Source: Runella sp. CRIBMP
Lineage (GTDB): Bacteria; Bacteroidota; Bacteroidia; Cytophagales; Spirosomataceae
Direction: 5' to 3'
DNA length: 64,000 nucleotides
Assembly: GCF_009905605.1 (NCBI RefSeq)
Contig: NZ_JAAAKZ010000014.1
Coordinates: 79,610 to 143,609 of the forward strand
Below, piece after piece: positions 52,458 through 63,300 of the stretch (positions are counted from its first letter, which is position 1; every line of letters begins with the position of its first letter). A model generated the notes under the pieces. It had not been told where the DNA came from. It worked only from the letters and a program-made list of their open reading frames with translations, and did not search any database. The position numbers and the translations under genes are program-made.

Positions 52458-55400
52458 ATGAAAATACCTTTTACTCTATTATTATTTTTTAGTACCTTCT
52501 TAGGTCTTCATGCCCAATGCCCTGGAACCTGTACTTACACTTATAATGGTTCAGGAAGCACTAACTTTACATTAAATGGCGGCGAGACGCTTTGCATTAC
52601 TGGAAATGCACCCACTGGATTAAACATTAATTTCAACGGGTCGGGGGTCAATACGATATGTATATCGCCGGGTGTATCATGGACGCAGGCTTTTGGCTTT
52701 AACGTTAGTGGAAACCTCGTCATCAACAATTATGGTACGTTCAACATGAATGGTAGCTATAATATCAATGGTGGTGGCACAATGCAGGTCAATAATAATC
52801 CAGGAGCTACGCTTAACACCAACTCAACGGGGTTTGGCACGGGGGTCGTGATTACTAACAGTGGTACAATGACTTGGACTGCAACTTCTGCTATCAACAA
52901 TCAAGGTACTTTTCAACTCTATAACGACACTCCGACGTCGATAATGACTGCTACTGCCACGTCTTTGTTTAAGATTGGCAATGGCAATACTTTTGAGAAT
53001 TACGGCCTTTTTACGGTGTCCAACTTAGAGAATGAAGAAGCCTTTCGTTTTTATAATGACGCAGGTGGCAAAATCACGATTGGCCGTTACTTCTATAATC
53101 ATGGGGCTTTTTTGAACGAAGGGTTGGTCGAAACAATTTGTGGTAACTTTGGCTCAGTTGCGTGTGAGTTTATTGTTGGCGATAAAGGCCCAGGGAAAGA
53201 ATACATCAATAGTGGGTGTATGAAGGTGAAGGGTAATGTGAATTTTAACGGTCCAGGTAAATTAAACGAGGGTACGCTCATCATTGAAGATGGTAACCTG
53301 ACAATCAACAAACAAGTAACTGGAACGAATGGACGAATAGTGGTCTTAAACGGCACGAGTACCATTACAAGTAGTGGCGGTTACAATGGTACAAATATGA
53401 AATTTTGTGACCAAAACACCGCAGGAAACGCTTTTGATGTAGTGAATGCCAACAACCAAGGGACAACGGTTGTCTACACGGTTGATTGTTCAGTAACGGA
53501 TTGTGGAAGTGCGCCTGTATGTACACCACCGACGCGCACTGTAGTAGCCACCGACCCTACTTGCACCATACCAGGCAAAATCGAATTGACGGCCACCAAC
53601 GGTGACAAATACGGCATCAGTAAGGGCAATACCTACACAGGGCCAGCCTACGCTACAGCCACGGCGGTAGGTACGTTGCCGATACTTATCAAAGGCAACA
53701 TCAGCCACGCGGCTGATTCGACTTGGACAATACGAGTGTTTAACGCAGACAACGATTGTTTCAAAGATACAACGGTAACGGTGAAAGCGTTGGTAAACGA
53801 CGCCACGGTATCGGTCAACAGTGGTTTCCCCGCTTGTCGTTTGAATGGCACGGCCTACACCATCAAGTTTACTAAATCACCTTCGGGTTCGTTTGTGACG
53901 GCCAAAAATATCGCCACGGGTGCGGCCATTGCCGTAACTGGCGACTCAGTGGCCAACATACCGCTGACTGTCGCAGGTGTGCGATTGATTGTGACCAACG
54001 GGGTGTGTAAAGATTCTGTGGAAGTCACAGCCCCCGCCTGCGATAAGCCCGTAGGCAGCATCGGTGACCTGATCTGGAAAGACGTCAACGACAACGGTTT
54101 GCAGGACTTGCCCGCTGAAACAGGCGTGGCAGGCGTTAAAGTGAACTTATACGCGGCAGCAGGCGGTACGAAAACGGGTGCAGTATTGCAAACCAAAACC
54201 ACGGCAGCTGACGGCTTGTATTTGTTCACGGGCTTGTTGGCGGGTGACTACATTGTCGAAATCGACCAAACCACTTTGGCAGATACGTGTCAAATCACCG
54301 CTAAACAGAATATTCCAAGCGACGATACGAAAGACAGCGACTTCAACCCGACAACGGGCTTAAGCCAAGTCATTACGCTTGCTCCTGTCTTTAATCCAAC
54401 GACACCGGTCGAGATTTTGGCCACAAATAACCTGACGGTCGATGTAGGTTTGGTGGTTCCTTGTATCAAATCAAGCGTCACCTTGACGGCAGCACCCGTT
54501 TGTTCGCCCGACGTGCAAACCTACAGCCTGACTTTCAATGTTACCAACAAAGTAGGTACGGTAAAAGTTGACAAAGGCGTATTGACGGGCAGTAACCCTT
54601 ATACTGTGACGGGGATTCCCTCGGGCGCAACGCTGAAAATCACCGATAGTCTCAGCGCGGTTTGTAAATTTGATACTTTGATCACAGGGCCTAATTGCAA
54701 CTGTACTCCTCCGTTGCCAGTGCTGATTACGCCTAGCCTGACAGCCTGTATCGGTGATACCTTCCCAACGCTTAAGGCCACAGTCGTTGGCCTAGCCACG
54801 GTGGAATGGTTTACGGCCCCTTCGGGTGGAGTGGCGGTCTTCACAGGGCTAAACTACAAACCCTCAGGTACAGTAGCGGCGGGAGGATCCGTTTTCTACG
54901 CCCAGGCCCGCAGCACGGATGCTAGTTGTCCATTAGCCATCAGCACGAGTCGGGTAGGGGCCACGGTCAACGCCCAAAACTGTATTGTAGAAGTAGATTT
55001 GGCCTTGAAGAAGTCGATTAATACCAAGATTGCTCAAATCGGCGACACGTTGACGTACACCATTAATGTTTTCAATCAGTTGAACGTGCCCGCAACGGGG
55101 GTAGAAGTGACCGATTCGATAGCTACGACGGTACAGTTTGTCGCGGGTAGTTTTGTGGCGAGTCGTGGCAGTGCAACGCTTGTGGGTAACGTGATTAAGT
55201 GGAACATTGGAGGCATCGCCGCCAACGCGGGGGCCAACGGCGACACAGTCACGCTGACCTACAAGGTGAAGGCTACGCAGGAAGGCGTTCATTTCAACAC
55301 GGCCGAGATCAGCAAGACCAACGAGAAAGACGTGGACTCTACACCAGGCAACGGAATTGATGGAGAAGACGACATAGACCGTCAGTGCTTTACAGTACCG

Positions 55401-55664
55401 ATCAAGTTATGTCCTGGGGAGAAAGTGCAGGCGAGTGTACCGTCGAATCTGACGAATGTACAATGGTTCAAAGTTGGGTCAACCACGCCAGTAGCTTCGG
55501 GTAAGGAAGTCTTGTTGAGCGAAGTGGGCACGTATACCTTCACGGCGACGAATCAAACTTGTCCAGCCAACGGCTGCTGCCCCATCATCATTGAGCCAGG
55601 TGTCAACTGTTGCCCCGAAGAAGTGTGCGTTCCGTTTACCGTTAAAAAAATCAAAAAGAAGTAA
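52458..55664 (+). CDS. Large secreted protein with SdrD-B and DUF11 domains
   Basis: 1068 residues from the ATG at 52458, with signal peptide MKIPFTLLLFFSTFLGLHAQ. An Asn/Gly/Thr-rich beta-helix-like region follows (residues about 20-330), then Ig-like modules, an SdrD B-like module near residue 532 (GSIGDLIWKDVNDNGLQDLP), further Ig-like parts and a DUF11 module (residues about 845-960, IGDTLTYTINVFNQLNVPAT). The C-terminus is Cys-rich and ends CCPEEVCVPFTVKKIKKK. It is probably a surface adhesin or sheath component. No standard T9SS sorting domain is evident. Confidence 0.85.
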   Translation: MKIPFTLLLFFSTFLGLHAQCPGTCTYTYNGSGSTNFTLNGGETLCITGNAPTGLNINFNGSGVNTICISPGVSWTQAFGFNVSGNLVINNYGTFNMNGSYNINGGGTMQVNNNPGATLNTNSTGFGTGVVITNSGTMTWTATSAINNQGTFQLYNDTPTSIMTATATSLFKIGNGNTFENYGLFTVSNLENEEAFRFYNDAGGKITIGRYFYNHGAFLNEGLVETICGNFGSVACEFIVGDKGPGKEYINSGCMKVKGNVNFNGPGKLNEGTLIIEDGNLTINKQVTGTNGRIVVLNGTSTITSSGGYNGTNMKFCDQNTAGNAFDVVNANNQGTTVVYTVDCSVTDCGSAPVCTPPTRTVVATDPTCTIPGKIELTATNGDKYGISKGNTYTGPAYATATAVGTLPILIKGNISHAADSTWTIRVFNADNDCFKDTTVTVKALVNDATVSVNSGFPACRLNGTAYTIKFTKSPSGSFVTAKNIATGAAIAVTGDSVANIPLTVAGVRLIVTNGVCKDSVEVTAPACDKPVGSIGDLIWKDVNDNGLQDLPAETGVAGVKVNLYAAAGGTKTGAVLQTKTTAADGLYLFTGLLAGDYIVEIDQTTLADTCQITAKQNIPSDDTKDSDFNPTTGLSQVITLAPVFNPTTPVEILATNNLTVDVGLVVPCIKSSVTLTAAPVCSPDVQTYSLTFNVTNKVGTVKVDKGVLTGSNPYTVTGIPSGATLKITDSLSAVCKFDTLITGPNCNCTPPLPVLITPSLTACIGDTFPTLKATVVGLATVEWFTAPSGGVAVFTGLNYKPSGTVAAGGSVFYAQARSTDASCPLAISTSRVGATVNAQNCIVEVDLALKKSINTKIAQIGDTLTYTINVFNQLNVPATGVEVTDSIATTVQFVAGSFVASRGSATLVGNVIKWNIGGIAANAGANGDTVTLTYKVKATQEGVHFNTAEISKTNEKDVDSTPGNGIDGEDDIDRQCFTVPIKLCPGEKVQASVPSNLTNVQWFKVGSTTPVASGKEVLLSEVGTYTFTATNQTCPANGCCPIIIEPGVNCCPEEVCVPFTVKKIKKK

Positions 55665-55682
55665 TCATAGAGCGTTCTAATA

Positions 55683-55719
55683 AAAAACACCCCGTCGGCG
55701 ATGCCGACGGGGTGTTTTT
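55683..55719. terminator. Bidirectional terminator
   Basis: AAAAACACCCCGTCGGC and its exact complement GCCGACGGGGTGTTTTT around GAT. It lies between the convergent surface protein and AraC genes. Confidence 0.93.
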
Positions 55720-55736
55720 GCTTCCATTAGGTCAAA

Positions 55737-56297
55737 TCAGTTCGGGCGTTGTTGGTATTTTTTTGGCGTGATGCCAAAATGCTTCTGAAACATCTTGTTG
55801 AATTTGATCACAGATTTTTCCCCGTAACCAATTTGTTTTGATACATCTACCGCTTTATATCCTTGTTTGAGGAGTTGTGCGGCATATTCCATTTTTGCCT
55901 CTATATAATAGCTATTGAACGTTTTTTTATAGCGTTTTTTAAAAAGGGTTCGAAATTGAATAGCACTGACTCCTGCTTCTTCAGCAATAGCTTCTAATTT
56001 TGGTGGTATTGTTCCTATTCTATCATTGATGTATTTTTGAAACACCTGCTCAATACGGCTTAGGTTTTCCGAAATCTCGTATTTTAGTTCTTCTTCCAAA
56101 GATATATTCTCTTTTTTATCAAGTATTGTTTTATCCGCAATGCCCGCTGAAGACATAAAAAAGGGGATTTGTTGGGCAAATAGAAAAGGGATGATGTCTT
56201 TTATATAGTCAATTGCGACATGAATAGTAACGAATGTCTCAGATAAAATTGCACTTGGGAGAGAATTCAAAGATTGAAAATCCGTTTGAGAGCGCAT
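55737..56297 (-). CDS. AraC-type regulator, short
   Basis: 186 residues. The C-terminal AraC double helix-turn-helix is clear: KLEAIAEEAGVSAIQFRTLF and KAVDVSKQIGYGEKSVIKFN, ending FQKHFGITPKKYQQ. The N-terminal 85 residues show no known ligand domain and are short for the family. It is divergent from a second AraC gene at 56525, and both lie between two giant surface-protein genes they may control. Confidence 0.85.
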   Translation of the reverse strand: MRSQTDFQSLNSLPSAILSETFVTIHVAIDYIKDIIPFLFAQQIPFFMSSAGIADKTILDKKENISLEEELKYEISENLSRIEQVFQKYINDRIGTIPPKLEAIAEEAGVSAIQFRTLFKKRYKKTFNSYYIEAKMEYAAQLLKQGYKAVDVSKQIGYGEKSVIKFNKMFQKHFGITPKKYQQRPN

Positions 56298-56524
56298 AAT
56301 TTTTAGATGATTAAGAACTATTAAAACGATTAAGAATATTAAAAGTTGAAATTATTATACCATAACGGTATTTATTGCATTCAGTTTGCTCTTAGTATAT
56401 ACACTGACATAAATAGTATATTTTATGATATTTAAGTAACTAACGGGCAAGCTAAATTGCGATTATTTTATTTTTGATACCTACCTAGTGACTCTAATAT
56501 AAGACATTAGGAAAAATATACCCT

Positions 56525-57547
56525 ATGAGAAATGTAAAGCCTATTACTCAACCGCTCGATTACTTTTATCAGGCCTGTGATGTCACTCATGCAACAATAC
56601 TGGAAGACGACAATGCACTTTTACATTGTGTTTCTGACAATGATTTTTGCAAAGGAATAGGCGAATTTCTACCCTTCGAAGAGGGCTGTTATTCATTTAG
56701 TGTTACAGGTACTTTTCATGAAGGATTTTATAATGCGTGGAGGTTTCAATACAAGGCCAATTGGCTCCAAATTTTGATACGCCCCGAAAACGACCGATGC
56801 CTGTTCATTATTGACCGGTTTTCCAAATACAGAGATGCATCTGAGTATGAAGATAAGTATCTGCTGATTTTGCTGGATGACAGAAATATCACCTGGCATC
56901 AGGCCGCCGGTAGCAGCGCTGATAAAATTGTCTTATTTATCAGCGATGAGTGGCTTCAAAAAGCCTTGAGTTTTTTTCCTGCCCTAAAAGAGAACAACTG
57001 GAAAAATCTAAGAGATGCTGTGCGAGGGAAGGGCATTCGTGAACAACTGGTCACGGATTCTGTCTCGGCTTTAACTATTGATATCTTAAAAGGTTTATCT
57101 GATAGGGATACCTGCTCTATCCAAAATCGACAGCGAAACCTGAATCAATTGGCCCATATGTGTATCAGTTTTATTCTGGGGCATGAGTATTCGTTGTGGA
57201 CTGAACAGCAAAAAGCTGACTTGCAGAAGATAATTCTGGCTGAAAAAGAACTCACCTCCAACTTCAGGACACCCCCTCTAAGCCTTGAGGAATTAAGTAA
57301 GATCACAGGGCTGAATCGCCGAAAATTTCAGGAACTTTTTAAGGAATACTATGGCAAGCCGTTTTTCCAGTACTATCAAGAAGCCCGTTTTAAATATGCC
57401 AAAGAGCTGATAGAAAAGGAGGGGTTCAATATTTCGGAAGCAGCCTACATGACCGGATTTAAACACGTGAGTTATTTTTCAAAATACTTTGAAAGCATAA
57501 CTGGCATAAAACCAAGCAAATTAAAACAGGACTTTTCAAACAAATAG
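56525..57547 (+). CDS. AraC family transcriptional regulator
   Basis: 340 residues. C-terminal AraC domain: LSLEELSKITGLNRRKFQEL and FNISEAAYMTGFKHVSYFSK, ending FESITGIKPSKLKQ. The N-terminal 230 residues lack a recognised sensor motif. It is transcribed away from the other AraC gene (227-bp shared upstream region) and toward the surface protein at 57855. Confidence 0.87.
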   Translation: MRNVKPITQPLDYFYQACDVTHATILEDDNALLHCVSDNDFCKGIGEFLPFEEGCYSFSVTGTFHEGFYNAWRFQYKANWLQILIRPENDRCLFIIDRFSKYRDASEYEDKYLLILLDDRNITWHQAAGSSADKIVLFISDEWLQKALSFFPALKENNWKNLRDAVRGKGIREQLVTDSVSALTIDILKGLSDRDTCSIQNRQRNLNQLAHMCISFILGHEYSLWTEQQKADLQKIILAEKELTSNFRTPPLSLEELSKITGLNRRKFQELFKEYYGKPFFQYYQEARFKYAKELIEKEGFNISEAAYMTGFKHVSYFSKYFESITGIKPSKLKQDFSNK

Positions 57548-57854
57548 AGTAGCTATAACCGACCATCAAAAGTATAAAAATCCCCATAGAAGACTTTGGG
57601 GATTTTTTATGCCCACTAGTCCGGCATGTTTATTGATAGACAGCGTCCGTCTTCAATTACCCCTTCCCACTATTACTTCTAAGAAATTTCCGACAAAAAA
57701 AATATATCAATTAATGATATACCTTTTTCGGCAAGAGAAACAAGATGTTCTATTATAAGGATATTTTATTTAGGGATAGTTTCAGTGCATATTGTGATAT
57801 AGGATTGGATTGATAATGGCTGTGTATCATTTCTGAACAAAATACGGGTTAGAA
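57548..57854 (+). other. 307-bp intergenic region upstream of the surface-protein pair
   Basis: After a terminator (57576-57608) there is an AT-rich stretch with an imperfect inverted sequence (ATATATCAATTAATGATATA at 57708-57727 region) followed by CCTTTTTCGG. No gene is seen. It may hold a regulator site for the adjacent AraC proteins; this is inference. Confidence 0.4.
57576..57608 (+). terminator. Terminator after the AraC gene
   Basis: AAAAATCCCC pairs with GGGGATTTTT, loop of 12, T run included. Confidence 0.85.
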
Positions 57855-60290
57855 ATGAATTATTCTACTTTTTTTCACTTCAAGGTAAAGCATTTAGCAA
57901 CTGTTCTATGTTTTCTTTTCAGTCTTGGCTCCGCATACGCACAGGTATCTGGCACTGTATTTAGAGACTATAATGCCAATGGCACAAAAGACACCAATGA
58001 ACCCTTGGTAACTGGGGTAACCGTAAATGCCTATTCTTCAACAGGAGTTCTTTGTGGGACAACCCTTACTACGGCAGCGGCAGCCCCCAACTATTCGCTT
58101 ACAGGCTGTGGTACTTCTGCAGTTAGAATAGAGTTTGTGATACCATTAACAGGAAACTGTTTAAAAAGTGGTATGGATTTTTCAGCTTTGAGTGGAGCTA
58201 CTTACGGCTCGTCTGTACAGTTTGTAAATGGTAATAGCACCAACGTTAATTTTGCACTGAACAACCCTGTCGATTACAATATCGGCATAACAAATACCAA
58301 TGTATTTGTTCCCTGTTACGTTAATGGCGATCCTTTGCCTTCGGGTAGTGCTTCGGGGGCCATGGATTGGTTTGTTGGATTTCCTTATTCAAATACTGGT
58401 ACAACTGTACCTACCCAAAAGTTAACGGGTGAAATCATTGGAGCTATTTGGGGCGTGGCATATAGTAAACAAGCCAATAAAATTTTCACTTCGGCTTTCA
58501 TAAAGAGACACGTAGGGCTTGGCACATTAGGAAGCGGTGGTATTTATGTTCTTACGCCTACGGCTAATTCGTTTACCGCAGCTACTTTTTTTGATATGGA
58601 TAACAACACCTTTAATACAGCAGGTACTCCAGTTACTCGTACTCGCGCCGAAGCCTCTGCACCTGCTTATGGAAATACAACAAGTTATCAACTCAATGCG
58701 ACATTTGACCAAGCTACTTTTTTAGGTAGCAATGACCCTCTTACTGGCCTTCCATCAGGCTTGGGCGTAATTGGCACAAATGTAGAAAGAGGGCTTTTGC
58801 CAGATCCTATGCAATGGCATTATGATCCTGCCGCATTCGACCAAATAGGAAAAGTAGGACTAGGAGGCTTAGAAATTAGCGATGATGGTAAGTATTTATT
58901 TACTATGAATCTTTATAGTCGAAAAGTTTTTAGGCTTACACTCAACAATGCCTTTAATCCTACTAACGTAATTGCAATTGAGGCTTATAATTTACCAGAC
59001 CCAAATTGTACCAATGGTGTTTTTAGACCGTTTGCACTAAAATATTACCGAGGAAAATTATTGATTGGGGGAGTTTGTTCTGCGGAAAATGGAGGAAAAA
59101 ATATTATTAATGGCGGTACAGACATGTATGCGTATGTATATGAGCTAAATAATCCAACAGGGGCGGCTGTATTTAATCCAACGGCCCTTATTTCTTATCC
59201 ACTTAATTATCGAAAAGGTCCAGTAAGAGATACCCAATCAGGATTGTCAAGAGGTGACTTTTGGCTTCCATGGAGTGGTCGGGCAGGAGATGCAATGGAA
59301 GGGAATACTCGTCCCACCCCCATGCTAACAGATATTGAATTTACCGATAATGGGGATTTGATTATGAATTATACCGATAGAAGTGGACATCAATGGGGCG
59401 ATGAAAATTACAAATTTTTGGGTAATCAACCTTGGACAACGAGCTACATGGTAGGTGGCGACATATTAATAGCTGGTCAAAACTGCAGTACAGGTACTTT
59501 TACTTTAGAAAATAATGGAAGTTTTACCTCTGCCAATGGGCAGACCTATAATGGCGGCACAACTAATAATGAAGGACCAGGTGGTGGAGAGTTCTTTACA
59601 GGAGAAGATTATAGGATACACCGTGAGACATCTCAAGGGTCGGTAATTGTATTACGTGGTTCGGGCGAAGCATTTATTACCACAATGGACCCCCAAACTT
59701 GGGATTCAGGAGGATTGAAACGTTTGTCAACAACAACAGGGACAGAACTACCAAGTCAATGGAGCGGGTATGAATTATATAAAAAATTTCCTTTTGCTGG
59801 AAAATCCAATGGCTTAGGCGAGGTTGAACTTTCTGGTCAAGAATCGTTTATCGAAATTGGCAACCGAGTGTGGGAAGATATTGACAATGACGGTGTGCAA
59901 GATGCTGGTGAACCTCCCATTAGCGGAATAGCCGTTACCCTTTGTGCATCAGATGGTACAACAGTATTAAGCACAGCAATTACTGATACAAACGGAAATT
60001 ATTATTTCTCTTCAGCAACAGGAACAAGTTCTGCTTCGGCTATCTATGGCGTTAGTTTAGCTTTCAATACCAACTATATTCTCAAATTTCCGATGACATC
60101 AGGTAATAAAACACTAACCACCAAAGATTGGGGGGGGAATGATTTAATTGATTCTGATGCTGGCTTAGATGGTAAAATTGCATTTGCGGTAGGCACAGCA
60201 GGTCAAAACAACCATAGCTACGATGCTGGATATGCGGTTGTACCTTGCAGCGTACCCGATTGTTTGGGAGCAACAGTTAAGAAAAACTAA
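57855..60290 (+). CDS. Secreted SdrD-B/beta-propeller surface protein
   Basis: 811 residues with signal peptide (LATVLCFLFSLGSAYAQ). SdrD B-like module at residues about 32-115 (VSGTVFRDYNANGTKDTNEP), a central region of about 500 residues with propeller-like features (GGLEISDDGKYLFTMNLYSR, DIEFTDNGDLIMNYTDRSGH), and a second SdrD B-like module from about residue 668 (EIGNRVWEDIDNDGVQDAGE). The C-terminus CSVPDCLGATVKKN recalls the Cys/Val-Lys-Lys end of the protein at 52458. The next surface gene starts 30 bp later, suggesting one operon. Confidence 0.85.
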   Translation: MNYSTFFHFKVKHLATVLCFLFSLGSAYAQVSGTVFRDYNANGTKDTNEPLVTGVTVNAYSSTGVLCGTTLTTAAAAPNYSLTGCGTSAVRIEFVIPLTGNCLKSGMDFSALSGATYGSSVQFVNGNSTNVNFALNNPVDYNIGITNTNVFVPCYVNGDPLPSGSASGAMDWFVGFPYSNTGTTVPTQKLTGEIIGAIWGVAYSKQANKIFTSAFIKRHVGLGTLGSGGIYVLTPTANSFTAATFFDMDNNTFNTAGTPVTRTRAEASAPAYGNTTSYQLNATFDQATFLGSNDPLTGLPSGLGVIGTNVERGLLPDPMQWHYDPAAFDQIGKVGLGGLEISDDGKYLFTMNLYSRKVFRLTLNNAFNPTNVIAIEAYNLPDPNCTNGVFRPFALKYYRGKLLIGGVCSAENGGKNIINGGTDMYAYVYELNNPTGAAVFNPTALISYPLNYRKGPVRDTQSGLSRGDFWLPWSGRAGDAMEGNTRPTPMLTDIEFTDNGDLIMNYTDRSGHQWGDENYKFLGNQPWTTSYMVGGDILIAGQNCSTGTFTLENNGSFTSANGQTYNGGTTNNEGPGGGEFFTGEDYRIHRETSQGSVIVLRGSGEAFITTMDPQTWDSGGLKRLSTTTGTELPSQWSGYELYKKFPFAGKSNGLGEVELSGQESFIEIGNRVWEDIDNDGVQDAGEPPISGIAVTLCASDGTTVLSTAITDTNGNYYFSSATGTSSASAIYGVSLAFNTNYILKFPMTSGNKTLTTKDWGGNDLIDSDAGLDGKIAFAVGTAGQNNHSYDAGYAVVPCSVPDCLGATVKKN

Positions 60291-60320
60291 TCAGAGGGTA
60301 ATATTAAAATCAATAAAAAA

Positions 60321-63300
60321 ATGAAAAAATTACTACAAGCTATCCAAATCTATCAAGTTAGATGGGTAATGTTTTTAACATTCATTATTTACCACTCAAC
60401 ATTCATAATTGGTTTCACTCAAGTTTGTAAAACAACAGACTTCATTTACCTGAACGATCCTCAAGATTATAATACTCAGGGGTTTGTTCATAAACTAAAA
60501 ATTGGTACCGGTGGTACACTTACTGAAGCCCCGAATGGTTTAGGCAACACGCCTTGGTTTCCCCAAGGAGGTGGACTTGGTTCCCCACATGGCTTAGGGC
60601 AAGATTTGAACGGAAATTTATATATTGGGCAACGTCCTGAAGGTCCCATAGCAAAAATTAAATGTGATGGAACCCTAGTAAGCTCAAGTTTTATCAATGA
60701 CGGTGGGTTTAATATTGTTTCCAAAGATGGCTACTTATATATAAATTCATTTGGTACGAATCGCATTAGCCGCTATTCTCTCTGTGATGGTTCTCTACAA
60801 GGATATGTAACGCTCGATGGTGTTTCCCCTCAACTTGCTTGGGGGCTTTTCATTAGCTCAAACGGAACTTTTTATGCAACACTAGGTGTAGCTTCTGATT
60901 ACACTAATACTAGCGGGACTAAGTCAATTTATAGATTCAATCCTACAGATGCAGATTTTACTAATCATACCAATTATACGTCTCTGGTATCGGCTAATAA
61001 CATTCCGCCGGGAGCAGCTCAAGCCAATTTGGCAATACCATCTGCGGGTGCATGGCTATGGGGTATCACTGCCGACGATGCTGGGAATATGTATGTAGTG
61101 GCCGAAGATCCTTGGTTTAATCATCAAGATACAGATTTTACAGGATACACATGGATTTTGAAATATGACCCTGCGGGTAATTTAATAGCAAGTACTTCTC
61201 AAAAGCAAACAACAACACCAAAAACAGGCTTTAAAGGAGGTAGAGGAATCGTTTATTATGCCCCTTTGAATATACTCTATATTGCTGCAGGGCCTGATGG
61301 TGATTGTATTGCTAAAATCAATCCTTCGGACCTTTCTTATGCTGGAGCAGCAGCAGCAAATATACCAGGGCAAAATCCTAAAACAATACGGATTGCAACA
61401 GAAGCATGTCCTGTTTTAGCTTCAACATCGGTTGATACTACGCTTTGCAATGTAAAAGTTGGTGATAGATTATTTTTATCTCAACTTATTGGCAAATGCA
61501 ATGCCCCAATATGTGGCGGCACATGGGCAGCAGATCCAAGTAATGCCGGAATGACGTTTAATCCATGTGATTTAAGTTTTACAGTAACAGGTTTGACTGG
61601 GTGCGGCAAGTTTACACTTACAAATGTTGGAGGTACGTGTGGCGATTTTACTATCGAGGCACGAATCTCGTTTGTTGATATAAAAGCCCCTGTCATAGCA
61701 GGCACTCAGACCGTCTGCTCCAACATCGATCCTGCCGCTTTTACAGTAGCAACACCAGCAGCTAGTAGTGGTACATTAAGTTATCAATGGCAAAAAAGTA
61801 CAACTTCATGTACTACTGGTTTTAGCAATATTTTAGGGGCAAATAATGATACTTATGACCCACCAAAAACTACACAAACAACTTATTACCGTGTAGTAGC
61901 CTCATCAATGGGTGGCTGTAATCCACCGCCCAAAACGTGTAGTGATACGAGTAATTGTGTTACAGTAACGGTATTACCTCTGCCAGTAGCAGGTGACGAC
62001 CAAACACCAACTTGCGTAGGCAACATCGCCATCACAACTGCGACCTTAGCTGCTACAGCAGTTAGCGGTGGCGCATGGACACAAGCCCCTGGCAATCCAC
62101 CAGGAGCGACCATCACCACAGTGAGCAGTGCAACGAGCGGCGTCACAGGCTTAATGCCAGGTGTATATCAATTTATTTGGGCAACCTCGGCTTCATGTAG
62201 CGATACGGTCAAAATAACGATACCAAATTGTGCATGTACCAAACCTCTAGCCAAAGTAAATAACCAATCATTGTGCGAAGGCGACACGCCCAAAGCATTC
62301 ACAGCTACGCCAAGTACAGGCGTAACCTACGCTTGGTATGGTCCTCTAAACGATACGACAAGCACATTAGGCTCAGCCATAAGTGGGCAAACAGCAGCAA
62401 CTTATACGCCCAATGGCACTTTTGCAGTAGGCAAAATTTACTACGCTGTAGTAGTAACAGATGCCGCTGACGCAACTTGCAAAGACACGGCCTTTGCTGC
62501 CATAACAGTATTGGCCAAACCCGCTGCAATAATGTTTTGCCCTGGAGAATCTTATACAATTACAGCAGAGCCAGGCACTACCAATATAAAATGGTATAAA
62601 GATGGGCTATTGATAGCCGACTCGACTCGCAGTAGTCTTGTTGTCAAAACTATAGGTTCTTATACCTATTCTGGTATCAAACCAAGTGGCGATTTATGTC
62701 CCGATACGCTTTGTTGCCCAATAGTATTTTTACCATGTGGCAGCTTAGGAGATTACGTTTGGAAAGATTCCAACAACGACGGTATTCAGAACGAAACTGG
62801 TACAGGAGTAAAAGATGTGATATTAGAATTATATAAAAATGGAATAGCGACAGGTATCAAAGACACTACCGGCATAGACGGAAAATACTTGTTCGCAATC
62901 TCAGATTCAGCCAGTTATCAAGTCAAAATCATCTCGGCCTTACCCACAGGTTGTGTGATAAGCAGCATGCAAAACGCAGCAGCTGGTACAGAAGCCACAG
63001 ATTCAGATTTCAACCCAAGTACAGGTATGAGCGATGCCGTAACGGTAAATCCATTGAATCCTGCTAAGAAAGATGTTTTGACCGTTGATGCGGCCTTGTA
63101 CTCGCCCAAGGGCAGTATCGGTGACTACGTCTGGAAAGATGCCGACAACGACGGCGTACAAGATGCCACCGAAGCGCCAGTAGCAGGGGTGATTGTCCAA
63201 TTGTTGCAAGGCACGACCGTTGTAGCGACCGACACTACCGACGCCAGCGGTTTGTATCTGTTCTCGAACTTGTCAAGTGACAGCTACCAAGTCAAAATCT

